Assembly (NCBI GenBank): GCA_009919445.1
Contig: RGBY01000045.1
Location: 1 to 13,638, forward strand
From: Planctomycetia bacterium
GTDB taxonomy: Bacteria; Planctomycetota; Planctomycetia; Pirellulales; UBA1268
Length of the DNA stretch: 13,638 bases
Reading direction: 5' to 3'
Under the pieces are notes generated by a model that worked only from the letters and a program-made list of their open reading frames with translations, was not told the origin of the DNA and made no database searches. How positions within the stretch are numbered: position 1 is the stretch's first letter; every line of letters begins with the position of its first letter. Positions 1 through 6,321 of this stretch are shown piece by piece. The translations under genes were made by a program, and so were the position numbers.

Positions 1-94
1 TCTTGCGAAGGCCAGCACTGGCATCACCGCAGACGAGGGCAAAGGCAATCAGGGCGACAAAAGCCGCGAACGAAATTCCGAGAAAACGCTTCAT
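1..94 (-). CDS. 5' end of a gene for a secreted protein (signal peptide only; truncated by the window edge)
   Basis: The minus strand has an ATG at 94-92 followed by 31 open codons to the edge. They read MKRFLGISFAAFVALIAFAL, then VCGDASAGLRK. This is a textbook signal peptide: Lys-Arg n-region, a long hydrophobic core, and an Ala-Ser-Ala type cleavage site near residues 25-27. A strong Shine-Dalgarno GGAGG lies at 104-100, five bases before the ATG, which fixes the start. The mature protein lies outside the window, so its function cannot be told. A 19-bp perfect palindrome sits 25-43 bases upstream of the ATG and may control this gene. Signal peptide and start are seen directly; export is inferred from them. 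Confidence 0.8.
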   Translation of the reverse strand, partial: MKRFLGISFAAFVALIAFALVCGDASAGLRK

Positions 95-118
95 TTCTTC
101 CTCCGGAGAAGAGATTCG

Positions 119-137
119 GAAACGCACAGTGCGTTTC
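119..137. promoter_or_regulatory. 19-bp perfect palindrome upstream of the secreted-protein gene
   Basis: GAAACGCAC-A-GTGCGTTTC is a perfect inverted repeat with 9-bp arms and one central base. It lies just upstream of the ribosome binding site of the minus-strand gene that starts at 94. The odd-length, tightly spaced dyad looks like a binding site for a dimeric regulator. In RNA a one-base loop could not form, so the inner pairs would open, but a hairpin in the leader is also possible. Which regulator binds is unknown. Confidence 0.5.
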
Positions 138-321
138 ACAGGCCGTCACCAACGCTGGCATGATCCGGGACGGCCACCGAACCCCAGCTTCCGAGAACAC
201 ACCTCATGTCCCTAGAAGCCCGTCGGAACAACCCGCGGCACCCCCCTGCAGGTGTTGCAGGTCGGCGAGAACTCCCAGAAATCAAGAGGTTTGGGAAAGG
301 CTATCAGTCAAGATAAGCCTG

Positions 322-352
322 TCAAGCAGCCTGGGCTGTTTGGAGGGTTTTT
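322..352 (+). terminator. Possible intrinsic terminator
   Basis: TCAAGCAGC and GCTGTTTGG can pair as a 9-bp stem (two G-U pairs) around a CTGG tetraloop. Four bases later comes a run of five Ts (348-352). The T-run is on the plus strand, so it would end a rightward transcript, yet no rightward gene is seen to its left. Read on the minus strand the hairpin has no T-run after it. It may end a small RNA or be chance. Confidence 0.25.
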
Positions 353-380
353 GTTGATTGCACGAAAAATGCGGCATAAT
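351..380 (+). promoter_or_regulatory. Weak sigma-70-like promoter candidate
   Basis: TTGTTG (351-356) and CATAAT (375-380) are separated by 18 bases and resemble -35 and -10 boxes. The match is partial, and no rightward gene follows before 1529. If active, it would give a transcript antisense to the lipoprotein gene or a short RNA. Confidence 0.15.
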
Positions 381-513
381 CCCCTCGAAGTGACTGGTTC
401 TGATAGCCATGAACTGCGGAGAGGCGTCTTTTCATCGAGCCCATGGCATTTTCAGGCCCATAGAGTGGCGCATAAACGCCCGCAGGGGCAGCCAGCCCGC
501 CCACGCCCCTGAC

Positions 514-591
514 GCCTTTTGCCGAAAAACCGTCCTGAGGCCTGTTGCTGAGAAATGCCCCTAAAGCCTATTGCCGAGAAAGTTTGTGCAG
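514..591. repeat. Three tandem copies of a 26-bp imperfect repeat
   Basis: Units lie at 514-539, 540-565 and 566-591. Each opens with a conserved 16-base block (GCCTTTTGCCGAAAAA, GCCTGTTGCTGAGAAA, GCCTATTGCCGAGAAA) followed by 10 unconserved bases. A fourth GCC begins at 592 but does not continue. Neighbouring units match at about 14 of 16 block positions (1 vs 3 and 2 vs 3). The array begins 9 bases past the stop codon of the minus-strand lipoprotein gene, so it lies in that gene's 3' region. The conserved block plus variable spacer suggests repeated protein binding rather than simple slippage. Confidence 0.6.
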
Positions 592-599
592 GCCGGTGG

Positions 600-1286
600 C
601 TACTCCACCACCTTGGCACCGCCCCCATCGGCTGTTCGAGCGGCAGGGCCGCCGGCAGCTTCGTCGGCTGCCAACTGGGCACGGCGGGTAATTTCTTCCG
701 CCACCAGTTGCTGCTTGGCGAGCATATCTTCGGGGTCTTCAAAGTTCAGAAGAAGTGGTGGCAGGTCCGGGAAAATCCGCATCGCCATGCCAACCACACG
801 CCAGCCCTCCGGATCGAGCCGGCAGACCCAGATCACATTGTCTGTCGTCGTGAACCCATCCGCATCGGTATCGGTCCACGTTGTCGCAACATGAACAATG
901 TCATCGGAATCACCGACAGGCTCGCAGTCACCGATGGCGTAGGTGGCGGTATCCTTGACCGGAGGGGCTACCGAAAGGCCCAATTCCTGGGTTTTCGCCC
1001 GAGCCACATCAGTCAGCATGGCCAGTGCCTTCTCTTCACTGCCTTGCTTGATGGCTTCAAGGAATGATGCCACTGCCTGCTTGGCTGGCTCAACGCTGGC
1101 TGCCGTTCCTGGTTCGGCCCCACCGGCCGAGCAGCCGGACTGACTGGTTACGGCAAGCATGCAGCAGCCAGCGACAAAGGAAACCAGCCAGACCGAAACG
1201 ACCTTGGCCAGCCGCTGAGGATGACGCTTCAATGGTTCTTCCTGACGTGCCGGCTGGGGAGTACCCGTTGAACAGGCTGTCTGCAT
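600..1286 (-). CDS. Planctomycete-type lipoprotein of unknown function
   Basis: The 228-residue product starts at ATG 1286, with AGGAG at 1300-1296 nine bases upstream. A basic N-terminus (residues 14-28) precedes a hydrophobic segment (about 29-46). Then comes QSGC with Cys52, a likely lipobox cysteine; Cys41 in FVAGC is an alternative. The mature part begins with a small helical stretch (residues 69-103, SFLEAIKQGSEEKALAML), followed by beta-rich sequence with WTDTDADG (137-144) and GWRVVGMAMR (161-170). The motif NFEDPEDMLAKQQ (181-193) and a Gly/Ala-rich tail end it. The pattern resembles NTF2-like or DUF4878-like lipoproteins, which sit in an envelope membrane, and I recall similar proteins from planctomycetes. 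No catalytic residues are evident. It is transcribed away from the cytochrome gene at 1529. Confidence 0.8.
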   Translation of the reverse strand: MQTACSTGTPQPARQEEPLKRHPQRLAKVVSVWLVSFVAGCCMLAVTSQSGCSAGGAEPGTAASVEPAKQAVASFLEAIKQGSEEKALAMLTDVARAKTQELGLSVAPPVKDTATYAIGDCEPVGDSDDIVHVATTWTDTDADGFTTTDNVIWVCRLDPEGWRVVGMAMRIFPDLPPLLLNFEDPEDMLAKQQLVAEEITRRAQLAADEAAGGPAARTADGGGAKVVE

Positions 1287-1528
1287 CCCTGTAGGCTCCT
1301 AAGGGTGTTCAGTGGCCCACCATAACCAACCAGCGCATTCCAAATGCACCGGAGACGACAGGCCGGTGAGCAGATCGTGACCGCTCTTTGGGGGCCGGGT
1401 CAAGGTGAAATCAGAGCCTTCGGCAGCCGCATCTTTCCTATCTTCCAATGACTCCGCAGCCTGCCAGATAACGACGCACGCCGGTCGTGAGGACGTTGCT
1501 TTCCATCACACAGCAGTCAATTCATTTC

Positions 1529-2581
1529 ATGAACAACCGCTCCACCATCCCTGCGTCTGCCAGCCTGGTCTCGTCGAACGCTCAGGCTAGCCGGCTTTGC
1601 ATCAGGGGCCTTTGGGCATTTGCGCTGACCGTGCCACTGTTTTGTGATAGCCCGCTTGCTCCGGCAACTGCTGCTGAGCCAATCCTTGGAAGCCGACAAT
1701 TTTCCAGCCGCCGCCAGCCCGCCCCGCGGGCAGAACAGTTGCCCACCAGCAAGATTATCGTGCCTGACGCGTTTGAATTGCTGGAAGGTGAGCGTCCAGA
1801 CTTTGCCGCGGCAGCGGCGGCAGCAGCTCAGACTCCTGCGGCAGGAGCCGCAGGAACCGACCAACAATCGTCATCTACCGGCTGGTCGCAGCTCATAGCC
1901 GCCTCCACCCTCACCGACGAAATCAAAGATGCGGAAATCGCCCTGAAAAAAATCACGGCAACCCAGACCGATTTCAGCAGAAGCATCTCTTCGGCGATCG
2001 ACTCCTTCAGTCTGGTCGCCGTCGCCTTTGGCCTGATCCACGTCCACGACGACCGAGAGGGTGATATCCGTTCCAGTTGGAAGCAGCAGGCCGCAGGTCT
2101 CCGCGATCGGTTTGCCAGGGCAGCCAGCGAATGCGACCGGGAAGGCAGCAAGGCGTACGATGCCGCTCGAGCCGGCGCCGATGATCTGACAGCCCTGATT
2201 CGTGGAGAAACAATCACCGCCGAGCCCGATAAGAATCAGCCCTTTCAGTGGAGCCGACTCTGCGACCGAGCCGTCCTCATGCGGCGGATTGATCGGGCTG
2301 ATAAGACACTCACTGCTGGCACGGCCACAGCCGAGGCCATGGAAGACGCCCCCGAGCAGCTGCGGCATGAAGCCGAGATGGTGGCCGTTCTTGGCGAACT
2401 GATCATTCAGGAGGAATTCATCGACTGGGACGATGACGCCTACCGTGAGTTAGCCGCCACGATGCGGGATGAGGCGGTAAGATGCCGGGACGCGCTAGGT
2501 GAGAAGAAGGCCGACCCTGCCCGACAGGCCGCCAAGGCGATCAAACAAAGCTGCTCATCCTGCCACAGCGAATATCGCTAG
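1529..2581 (+). CDS. Exported cytochrome c'-like haem protein
   Basis: Taking ATG 1529 as start gives 350 residues; an in-frame GTG at 1487 would add 14. No clear Shine-Dalgarno precedes either. I prefer 1529 because it gives a shorter leader before the hydrophobic segment (about 27-44) and a TAA-EP cleavage site near residue 49. After a disordered stretch with eight consecutive alanines (nt 1804-1827), residues from about 120 on are strongly helical. The protein ends with C342-S-S-C345-H346-S-E-Y-R. This is how cytochrome c' and c556 four-helix bundles end (CxxCHxxYR), with Cys342/Cys345 binding haem and His346 as axial ligand. At 350 residues it is more than twice the usual 125-150, so the helical part may hold two bundles of which only the last binds haem. 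A periplasmic electron-transfer or gas-sensing role is inference. Confidence 0.75.
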   Translation: MNNRSTIPASASLVSSNAQASRLCIRGLWAFALTVPLFCDSPLAPATAAEPILGSRQFSSRRQPAPRAEQLPTSKIIVPDAFELLEGERPDFAAAAAAAAQTPAAGAAGTDQQSSSTGWSQLIAASTLTDEIKDAEIALKKITATQTDFSRSISSAIDSFSLVAVAFGLIHVHDDREGDIRSSWKQQAAGLRDRFARAASECDREGSKAYDAARAGADDLTALIRGETITAEPDKNQPFQWSRLCDRAVLMRRIDRADKTLTAGTATAEAMEDAPEQLRHEAEMVAVLGELIIQEEFIDWDDDAYRELAATMRDEAVRCRDALGEKKADPARQAAKAIKQSCSSCHSEYR

Positions 2582-2617
2582 CTGTTCTGCGGCACTGCTC
2601 GCTTCTTTGCGGCCCCG

Positions 2618-3259
2618 CTAACGTCCCGCTGAGTCGCGGTCACTGGTGTCATGATCACTGGTCCTGCTCGAAGCAGTCAGCCACGGTAAGGGTGCCAGGT
2701 CAATCAGTTCAGCCAGACCTGCTGCAGCCAGTTCACTGCCGGTGACGTAACGATGCTCACGACACCAGCCGCGGATCAAGTCACCTACCTCAGCCTGTTG
2801 GGCCCCACCAAACAGATCGACCAGCAGCTGATCCATTTCCTGCTCAAGCGCTGAAAAGTGCCGCGACCACTCTGCGGCCTCGCGAATGCCAACCTGCTCT
2901 TCACTCTGCCATTTCATTGGATGAAATAACAGGACGCTCGCAGGCGTTACCAGGCGGCGATCACAGGCAGCAAAAGGCCAGACGGCTGCTGACGAACATT
3001 CCCCAATAACGATCCCGGTGGCTCGGATTCCCCGCAGCCGCAGCAGCGACACCAACGAATTGGCGGTGTAGGGGTTGCCGCCGGGAGAGTCGAAATAAAG
3101 CGTGCACTCGCTGCCTGGCTCGATGCCAAGCAACTTATCGACAAAGTCGGTGGCGTTCTCGGTGAGATCGCCAACGATCGCAAGTTCACAGGGGCCTTCA
3201 TTGGCTTCGTCAGCCGGCAGGTGATCAGCGGTTGCCGGCGGGTGGTCGTGTCGAGACAT
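2618..3259 (-). CDS. ClpP-like serine protease (S14/SDH fold), divergent
   Basis: The 213-residue product starts at ATG 3259, with GGAG eight bases upstream. An in-frame upstream start (3325) would add 22 hydrophobic residues and ignore this Shine-Dalgarno. ClpP-fold marks are FDSPGGNPYTA (56-66, oxyanion-type SPGG) and GECSSAA (86-92), whose Ser90 aligns with the ClpP nucleophile. His113 in LLFHPM aligns with the catalytic His, and YVTGSELAAAGLAELID (171-187) matches the ClpP segment before its last strand. The position of the third catalytic residue (Asp in ClpP) is His169 here by hand alignment, with Glu168 beside it. There is no signal peptide, so it is probably cytoplasmic. No Clp ATPase gene is near. 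It may be a stand-alone peptidase rather than a ClpP barrel subunit. It is convergent with the cytochrome gene, 36 bases apart, with no clear terminator between. Confidence 0.78.
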   Translation of the reverse strand: MSRHDHPPATADHLPADEANEGPCELAIVGDLTENATDFVDKLLGIEPGSECTLYFDSPGGNPYTANSLVSLLRLRGIRATGIVIGECSSAAVWPFAACDRRLVTPASVLLFHPMKWQSEEQVGIREAAEWSRHFSALEQEMDQLLVDLFGGAQQAEVGDLIRGWCREHRYVTGSELAAAGLAELIDLAPLPWLTASSRTSDHDTSDRDSAGR

Positions 3260-3348
3260 GAAAAGCACTCCAGAGAAAAGCGGTGACGAAGCCCAGCAAA
3301 AAAAGCAAAAAAACAAAAACGACAACCAGGGCAGCCCCTTGATCGCAT

Positions 3349-3375
3349 CGGTATCATCAAACCGGTATGATAACG
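3349..3375. promoter_or_regulatory. Dyad in the divergent promoter region
   Basis: CGGTATCAT (3349-3357) and ATGATAACG (3367-3375) form an imperfect inverted repeat, with a TATCAT/ATGATA core, one mismatch outside it and a 9-base spacer. TATGAT at 3366-3371 resembles a -10 box for the rightward zinc-ribbon gene, but no well-spaced -35 is visible. The site lies in the roughly 200-base gap between two divergent genes, where an operator would be expected. Confidence 0.25.
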
Positions 3376-3461
3376 GTCAGGGGCCGGGGCAGGCTCCCAA
3401 AGATTCTGAACAAGAACCTAAACGAGAACCTGAACCTGACCGAGACGGAGACCTTTCTCCA

Positions 3462-4001
3462 ATGGGTATTGTTTCATTCTGTCCCAATGGACACCGCACC
3501 AAGCTGAAAGACCATTACGCTGGCAAGCGGGTTTACTGCCCGCAATGCGGCACCAAGTTTCGTGTCAACACCGCCGGCACTCCCTCGCCGGCAGCGGCAA
3601 GAGAGATGATGCCAGAGTTTGAATCTCCGTTTGCCGCCACGGCTGTCTCTGTCGCCGTGGCTGCCGCCGAAGCACCGACAGCATTAGTTGAGCACAAACC
3701 ACCTGCCAGCGGTCCCACCCCCGTCACCACCGGGCCTGCTGCCGTCACCGCCGAGCCTGCTGCCCCCACCACCGAGCCTGCTGATTCACAGTTGCCGGCC
3801 GCTATCGCCACGGCCACAGATGCACTCTGGTGCATTGCAGTCCCGGGGGGAGAGCCCAGTCCACCCATGACGGGCACCGCGATGGTGGCCTGGCTCACCG
3901 CAGCTCGTGGGACCGGAAAAGAGGTGGTCTGGCGGACCGGCTGGGCTGACTGGCAACCGATCACGTCAACTTTTCCCGAGTTCTTCGGCCATTCGACCTG
4001 A
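3462..4001 (+). CDS. Zinc-ribbon and GYF-like domain protein
   Basis: The 179-residue product starts at ATG 3462, with GGAG at 3447-3450. The frame stays open upstream to an ATG at 3258, but the added 68 residues are low-complexity and that ATG overlaps the start of the divergent protease gene. The protein opens with a zinc ribbon: C7-P-N-G-H11 and C26-P-Q-C29-G, with K14-L-K-D and A20-G-K between, a pattern I know from planctomycete proteins. A Pro/Ala/Thr linker follows, containing a three-copy 21-bp repeat. The C-terminal 60 residues (from DALWCIAVPGG to WADWQPITSTFPEFF) resemble a GYF_2 domain, with the late Val-Val-Trp-Arg and Trp-Ala-Asp-Trp signature. Such domains bind proline-rich peptides, so a scaffolding or regulatory role is likely. 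There is no signal peptide or membrane segment. Confidence 0.78.
   Translation: MGIVSFCPNGHRTKLKDHYAGKRVYCPQCGTKFRVNTAGTPSPAAAREMMPEFESPFAATAVSVAVAAAEAPTALVEHKPPASGPTPVTTGPAAVTAEPAAPTTEPADSQLPAAIATATDALWCIAVPGGEPSPPMTGTAMVAWLTAARGTGKEVVWRTGWADWQPITSTFPEFFGHST
3723..3785 (+). repeat. Three in-frame 21-bp tandem repeats coding a Pro/Ala/Thr linker
   Basis: Units at 3723-3743, 3744-3764 and 3765-3785 code VTTGPAA, VTAEPAA and PTTEPAD. The shared core is ACC(A/G)CCG(A/G)GCCTGCTG with few changes, so the repeat is recent or still active. It spaces the zinc ribbon from the GYF-like domain, and copy number could vary without breaking the frame. Confidence 0.75.
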
Positions 4002-4133
4002 CCCTCCCGAGGCTTCTCCGGAGTACATAGCGAAGCCGCCACTCCCGTCGCCAGCGGCGGGTCTTCTGGTACGATTGGGGAAGAGTGCGGCAACGCGTCT
4101 CTCCCCGCCTTCCACTTTCCCAAGGATTCTGCC

Positions 4134-4742
4134 ATGCAGGTGCAGCCTTCCCTCCTGACCGCCCGTTCCCCCCTGGCGACGTTCTTTGCAGTTCTGACCA
4201 TCTTCGCCTGCACTGCTCTGGCCCACGCCAATGATCCGGCCCCGGATGCCGCCGAGTTCACCGTGGCCGACGGCCGATTCTCGCTGGCTGCGCCTGCCGA
4301 CTGGCAGCGGGTTCGACCTCGGTCCATGATTGTTGAAACCGAGTTTTCAGTTCCCCCAGTTGGAGACGATAGCCAGCCAGGTCGCCTGACCGTCATGGGA
4401 GCCGGCGGCAGCATTGAAGCCAACATCGACCGGTGGTGTGGTCAGTTCTCACAGCCCGATGGGTCCAAAACAGCCGACAAGGCCTCAACCAAAAAACTCC
4501 GCGTTGCTGGCTGTCAGGTAACCCTCGTCGATATCACCGGCACCTACAAGGATTCTCCTGGTGGTCCCTTTGCAGGAGGCCGCGCCATCGACAGGCCGAA
4601 CTACCGCATGCTGGCTGCCATCGTCGAGACGGCAGCGGCCGGCAACTACTTCCTGAAGTTGTACGGGCCAGCTGCCACCGTCGAGAAATCGGCCGATGGC
4701 TTTCGCTCGATGATTGAGGGCATGGTACCGACCGGAAATTAA
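4134..4742 (+). CDS. Small secreted protein of unknown function
   Basis: The 202-residue product starts at ATG 4134, with AAGGA at 4122-4126, seven bases upstream. The signal peptide has a hydrophobic core (about 14-30), and ALAHA-NDP predicts cleavage after Ala32. The mature part has alternating beta-type segments (FTVADGRFSLAAP near 42-54). Two cysteines, Cys102 and Cys127, could form a disulfide. The end reads NYFLKLYGPAATVEKSADGF (171-190). I recall similar exported proteins in planctomycete genomes with an 'FKLxGPxxTV' end, but I know no function. The gene lies 44 bases before the NTPase gene on the same strand and probably shares its transcript. The 132-base gap before it holds only weak hairpins (for example 4011-4037) and no clear promoter. 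Confidence 0.75.
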   Translation: MQVQPSLLTARSPLATFFAVLTIFACTALAHANDPAPDAAEFTVADGRFSLAAPADWQRVRPRSMIVETEFSVPPVGDDSQPGRLTVMGAGGSIEANIDRWCGQFSQPDGSKTADKASTKKLRVAGCQVTLVDITGTYKDSPGGPFAGGRAIDRPNYRMLAAIVETAAAGNYFLKLYGPAATVEKSADGFRSMIEGMVPTGN

Positions 4743-4786
4743 TTGCCGCTTACGACTGAACCTGACACTCGCTGCCAAAGGTCGCC

Positions 4787-6298
4787 ATGAAGATCCAGGA
4801 GTTTTTTGAACACCACGGCATCGCCGGCAATCCTTTTGCTGAAGAAGATGCCCAGAACGATACGGTCTTCAAACGGACCTGCCTGGAATCAACATTTCAT
4901 CCAGCCTGGGACAAAATCTACGGCTCACCAGACGACCCCAGCACCTCTATCGTCTTTGGCGAAAAAGGGGCCGGCAAGACGGCGCTCAAGCTGCAAATGG
5001 TGCGGCAGTTTGAGCGGCATAATGCTTCCTGCCGCAACGCCGCCGCGTCAAGCAACCCCGATGGCAAGCCGACCTTTGTCGTCCTCTACGACGATTTCAA
5101 CCCATTCCTCGATCGGTTTGTCAGCCGGGTTGGCCGGCAGCGACCGGTCGACAAAGTGCTGGGGCAGTGGAAGCTCTGGGATCACATGGATGCGATCCTG
5201 TCGCTGGCGGTCACAAAACTGGTTTCGGCCATTGTTCACAACTCTCCTGATGAGCCTGTCGGCGATGGCCGCAGCCATGCCTGGAGTGGCCCCCATGCCC
5301 GGGACATCACACTGCTGGCCGCTCTCTACGACCAGTCAACCGCCGAGACATTCCCAGCCCGATGGCGACGGCTGCGGTGGCGGGTGGGCTACGGCTCGTT
5401 GCTCGGGCTCTGGCCGCTGCTGCTGGCAGTCGTTGTCTCCCTGCTCTTTGCCGGTGGCGTGCTGGTAGCCGTTTCCCGGGGCCAGACCGCTTGGCTCTCC
5501 GCCTGGTGGCCATGGCTGCTGCTGGCGGCAGGCTGGGGCCCGTGGGCCTGGCGTCGTCTGCGGTGTTGGTGGAAAGCGGTACGAATCATCCGTAACATGA
5601 AGACGGGCAACCGCACGATTGGCCAACTCACCAAGGCATTAGCCCGAATGCCCGAAGTTGATCTGGCGGGCCAGCCGCTCCCGCTGCTGGCCCGCAGTGA
5701 CGATCGCTATGAACTGTTTGCCAAGTTTCAGGGCATTCTCGAGTCCGTTGGCTACGGCGGCATGGTCGTCATCATTGACCGGCTTGATGAACCCCACGTG
5801 ATCAATGGTGCAGCTGAACGCATGCGGCAGGTGATCTGGCCGATCCTCGACAACAAGTTCCTCAAGTCTCCTGGCCTGGGCTTCAAGATGCTGTTGCCCA
5901 ATGAACTCTACCGCTTCATTGAGCGGGAGGATGAGTCTTTCAACCAGCGGGCCCGCCTTGACAAGCAAAACCTGGTGCCGTCGCTGGAGTGGTCGGGCGA
6001 GACGCTCTATGACATTGCGTCGATGCGACTGAAGGCAGCCAGCGTGAAAGAGCCGCCAGCCACACTGGCTGAACTGTTCGAGCCGGCCGTTGATCAGCGG
6101 CGGCTGCTCGACGGGCTGCGAAGCGTGCGGGTGCCACGCCAACTCTTCAAGTTTCTCTATCGGCTGCTGGTCGCCCACTGCCATGCCCACACGGCTGAAA
6201 ACCCGGTTTATGCAATCCCCCTGGAACGCTTCGACACCGAACTCGCCGTCTTCCGCCGTGATCAGGATGCCTTCGATCGTGGGCTGGCGCCACGCTGA
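4787..6298 (+). CDS. Membrane P-loop NTPase with KAP-like layout
   Basis: The 503-residue product starts at ATG 4787, with AAAGG five bases upstream. The opening FFEHHGIAGNPFAEEDA (6-22) recalls the NPF start of ExeA-type ATPases. Walker A is G58-E-K-G-A-G-K64-T65. Walker B is VVII-D331-R-L-D334-E335. Between them lie two hydrophobic, Trp-rich segments (about 202-229 and 235-256) that look like a transmembrane hairpin, flanked by Arg-rich stretches (192-199, 256-270). A P-loop domain interrupted by membrane helices, followed by a Walker B of the form hhhhDxxDE, is the hallmark layout of KAP NTPases. Overall similarity to named KAP members is not obvious, so this is a family-level inference. 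It would be anchored in the cytoplasmic membrane with both nucleotide motifs inside. It sits between a secreted-protein gene (44 bases before) and apbE (23 bases after). Confidence 0.75.
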   Translation: MKIQEFFEHHGIAGNPFAEEDAQNDTVFKRTCLESTFHPAWDKIYGSPDDPSTSIVFGEKGAGKTALKLQMVRQFERHNASCRNAAASSNPDGKPTFVVLYDDFNPFLDRFVSRVGRQRPVDKVLGQWKLWDHMDAILSLAVTKLVSAIVHNSPDEPVGDGRSHAWSGPHARDITLLAALYDQSTAETFPARWRRLRWRVGYGSLLGLWPLLLAVVVSLLFAGGVLVAVSRGQTAWLSAWWPWLLLAAGWGPWAWRRLRCWWKAVRIIRNMKTGNRTIGQLTKALARMPEVDLAGQPLPLLARSDDRYELFAKFQGILESVGYGGMVVIIDRLDEPHVINGAAERMRQVIWPILDNKFLKSPGLGFKMLLPNELYRFIEREDESFNQRARLDKQNLVPSLEWSGETLYDIASMRLKAASVKEPPATLAELFEPAVDQRRLLDGLRSVRVPRQLFKFLYRLLVAHCHAHTAENPVYAIPLERFDTELAVFRRDQDAFDRGLAPR

Positions 6299-6321
6299 CG
6301 GCGACCCGAGGGGGCACCACC

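Larger units (their letters stand above)
105..599. other. Intergenic stretch of about 500 bases without a convincing gene
   Basis: The short open frames here overlap one another on both strands, lack a Shine-Dalgarno, and show no recognisable domain or signal peptide, so I call no gene. What the stretch holds is a palindrome (119-137), a hairpin followed by five Ts (322-352), a weak promoter-like pair (351-380) and a three-copy 26-bp tandem repeat (514-591). It lies between the start of one minus-strand gene and the end of the next one upstream, so it must hold the promoter of the first and the transcript end of the second. Confidence 0.6.

Noticed and set aside
514..591. CRISPR array
   Set aside because: The spacers are only 10 bases, there are only three imperfect units, and no cas gene is in the window.
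555..1067. Plus-strand open frame of 170 codons opposite the lipoprotein gene
   Set aside because: It starts within the tandem repeat, has no Shine-Dalgarno, and opposes a gene with a clear lipoprotein signal and start.
3258..3461. N-terminal extension of the zinc-ribbon protein from ATG 3258
   Set aside because: The added residues are Lys/Gln/Glu/Pro low-complexity, the ATG overlaps the divergent protease start codon, and related proteins begin just before the CPNGH motif, as the ATG at 3462 does.
3533..4426. Minus-strand open frame of 297 codons across the zinc-ribbon and secreted-protein genes
   Set aside because: It is antisense to two genes supported by motifs and Shine-Dalgarno sites, and its product is low-complexity Ala/Gly/Val without a domain.
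5639..6190. Minus-strand open frame of 183 codons inside the NTPase gene
   Set aside because: It is antisense to the Walker B region and has no ribosome binding site or recognisable domain.
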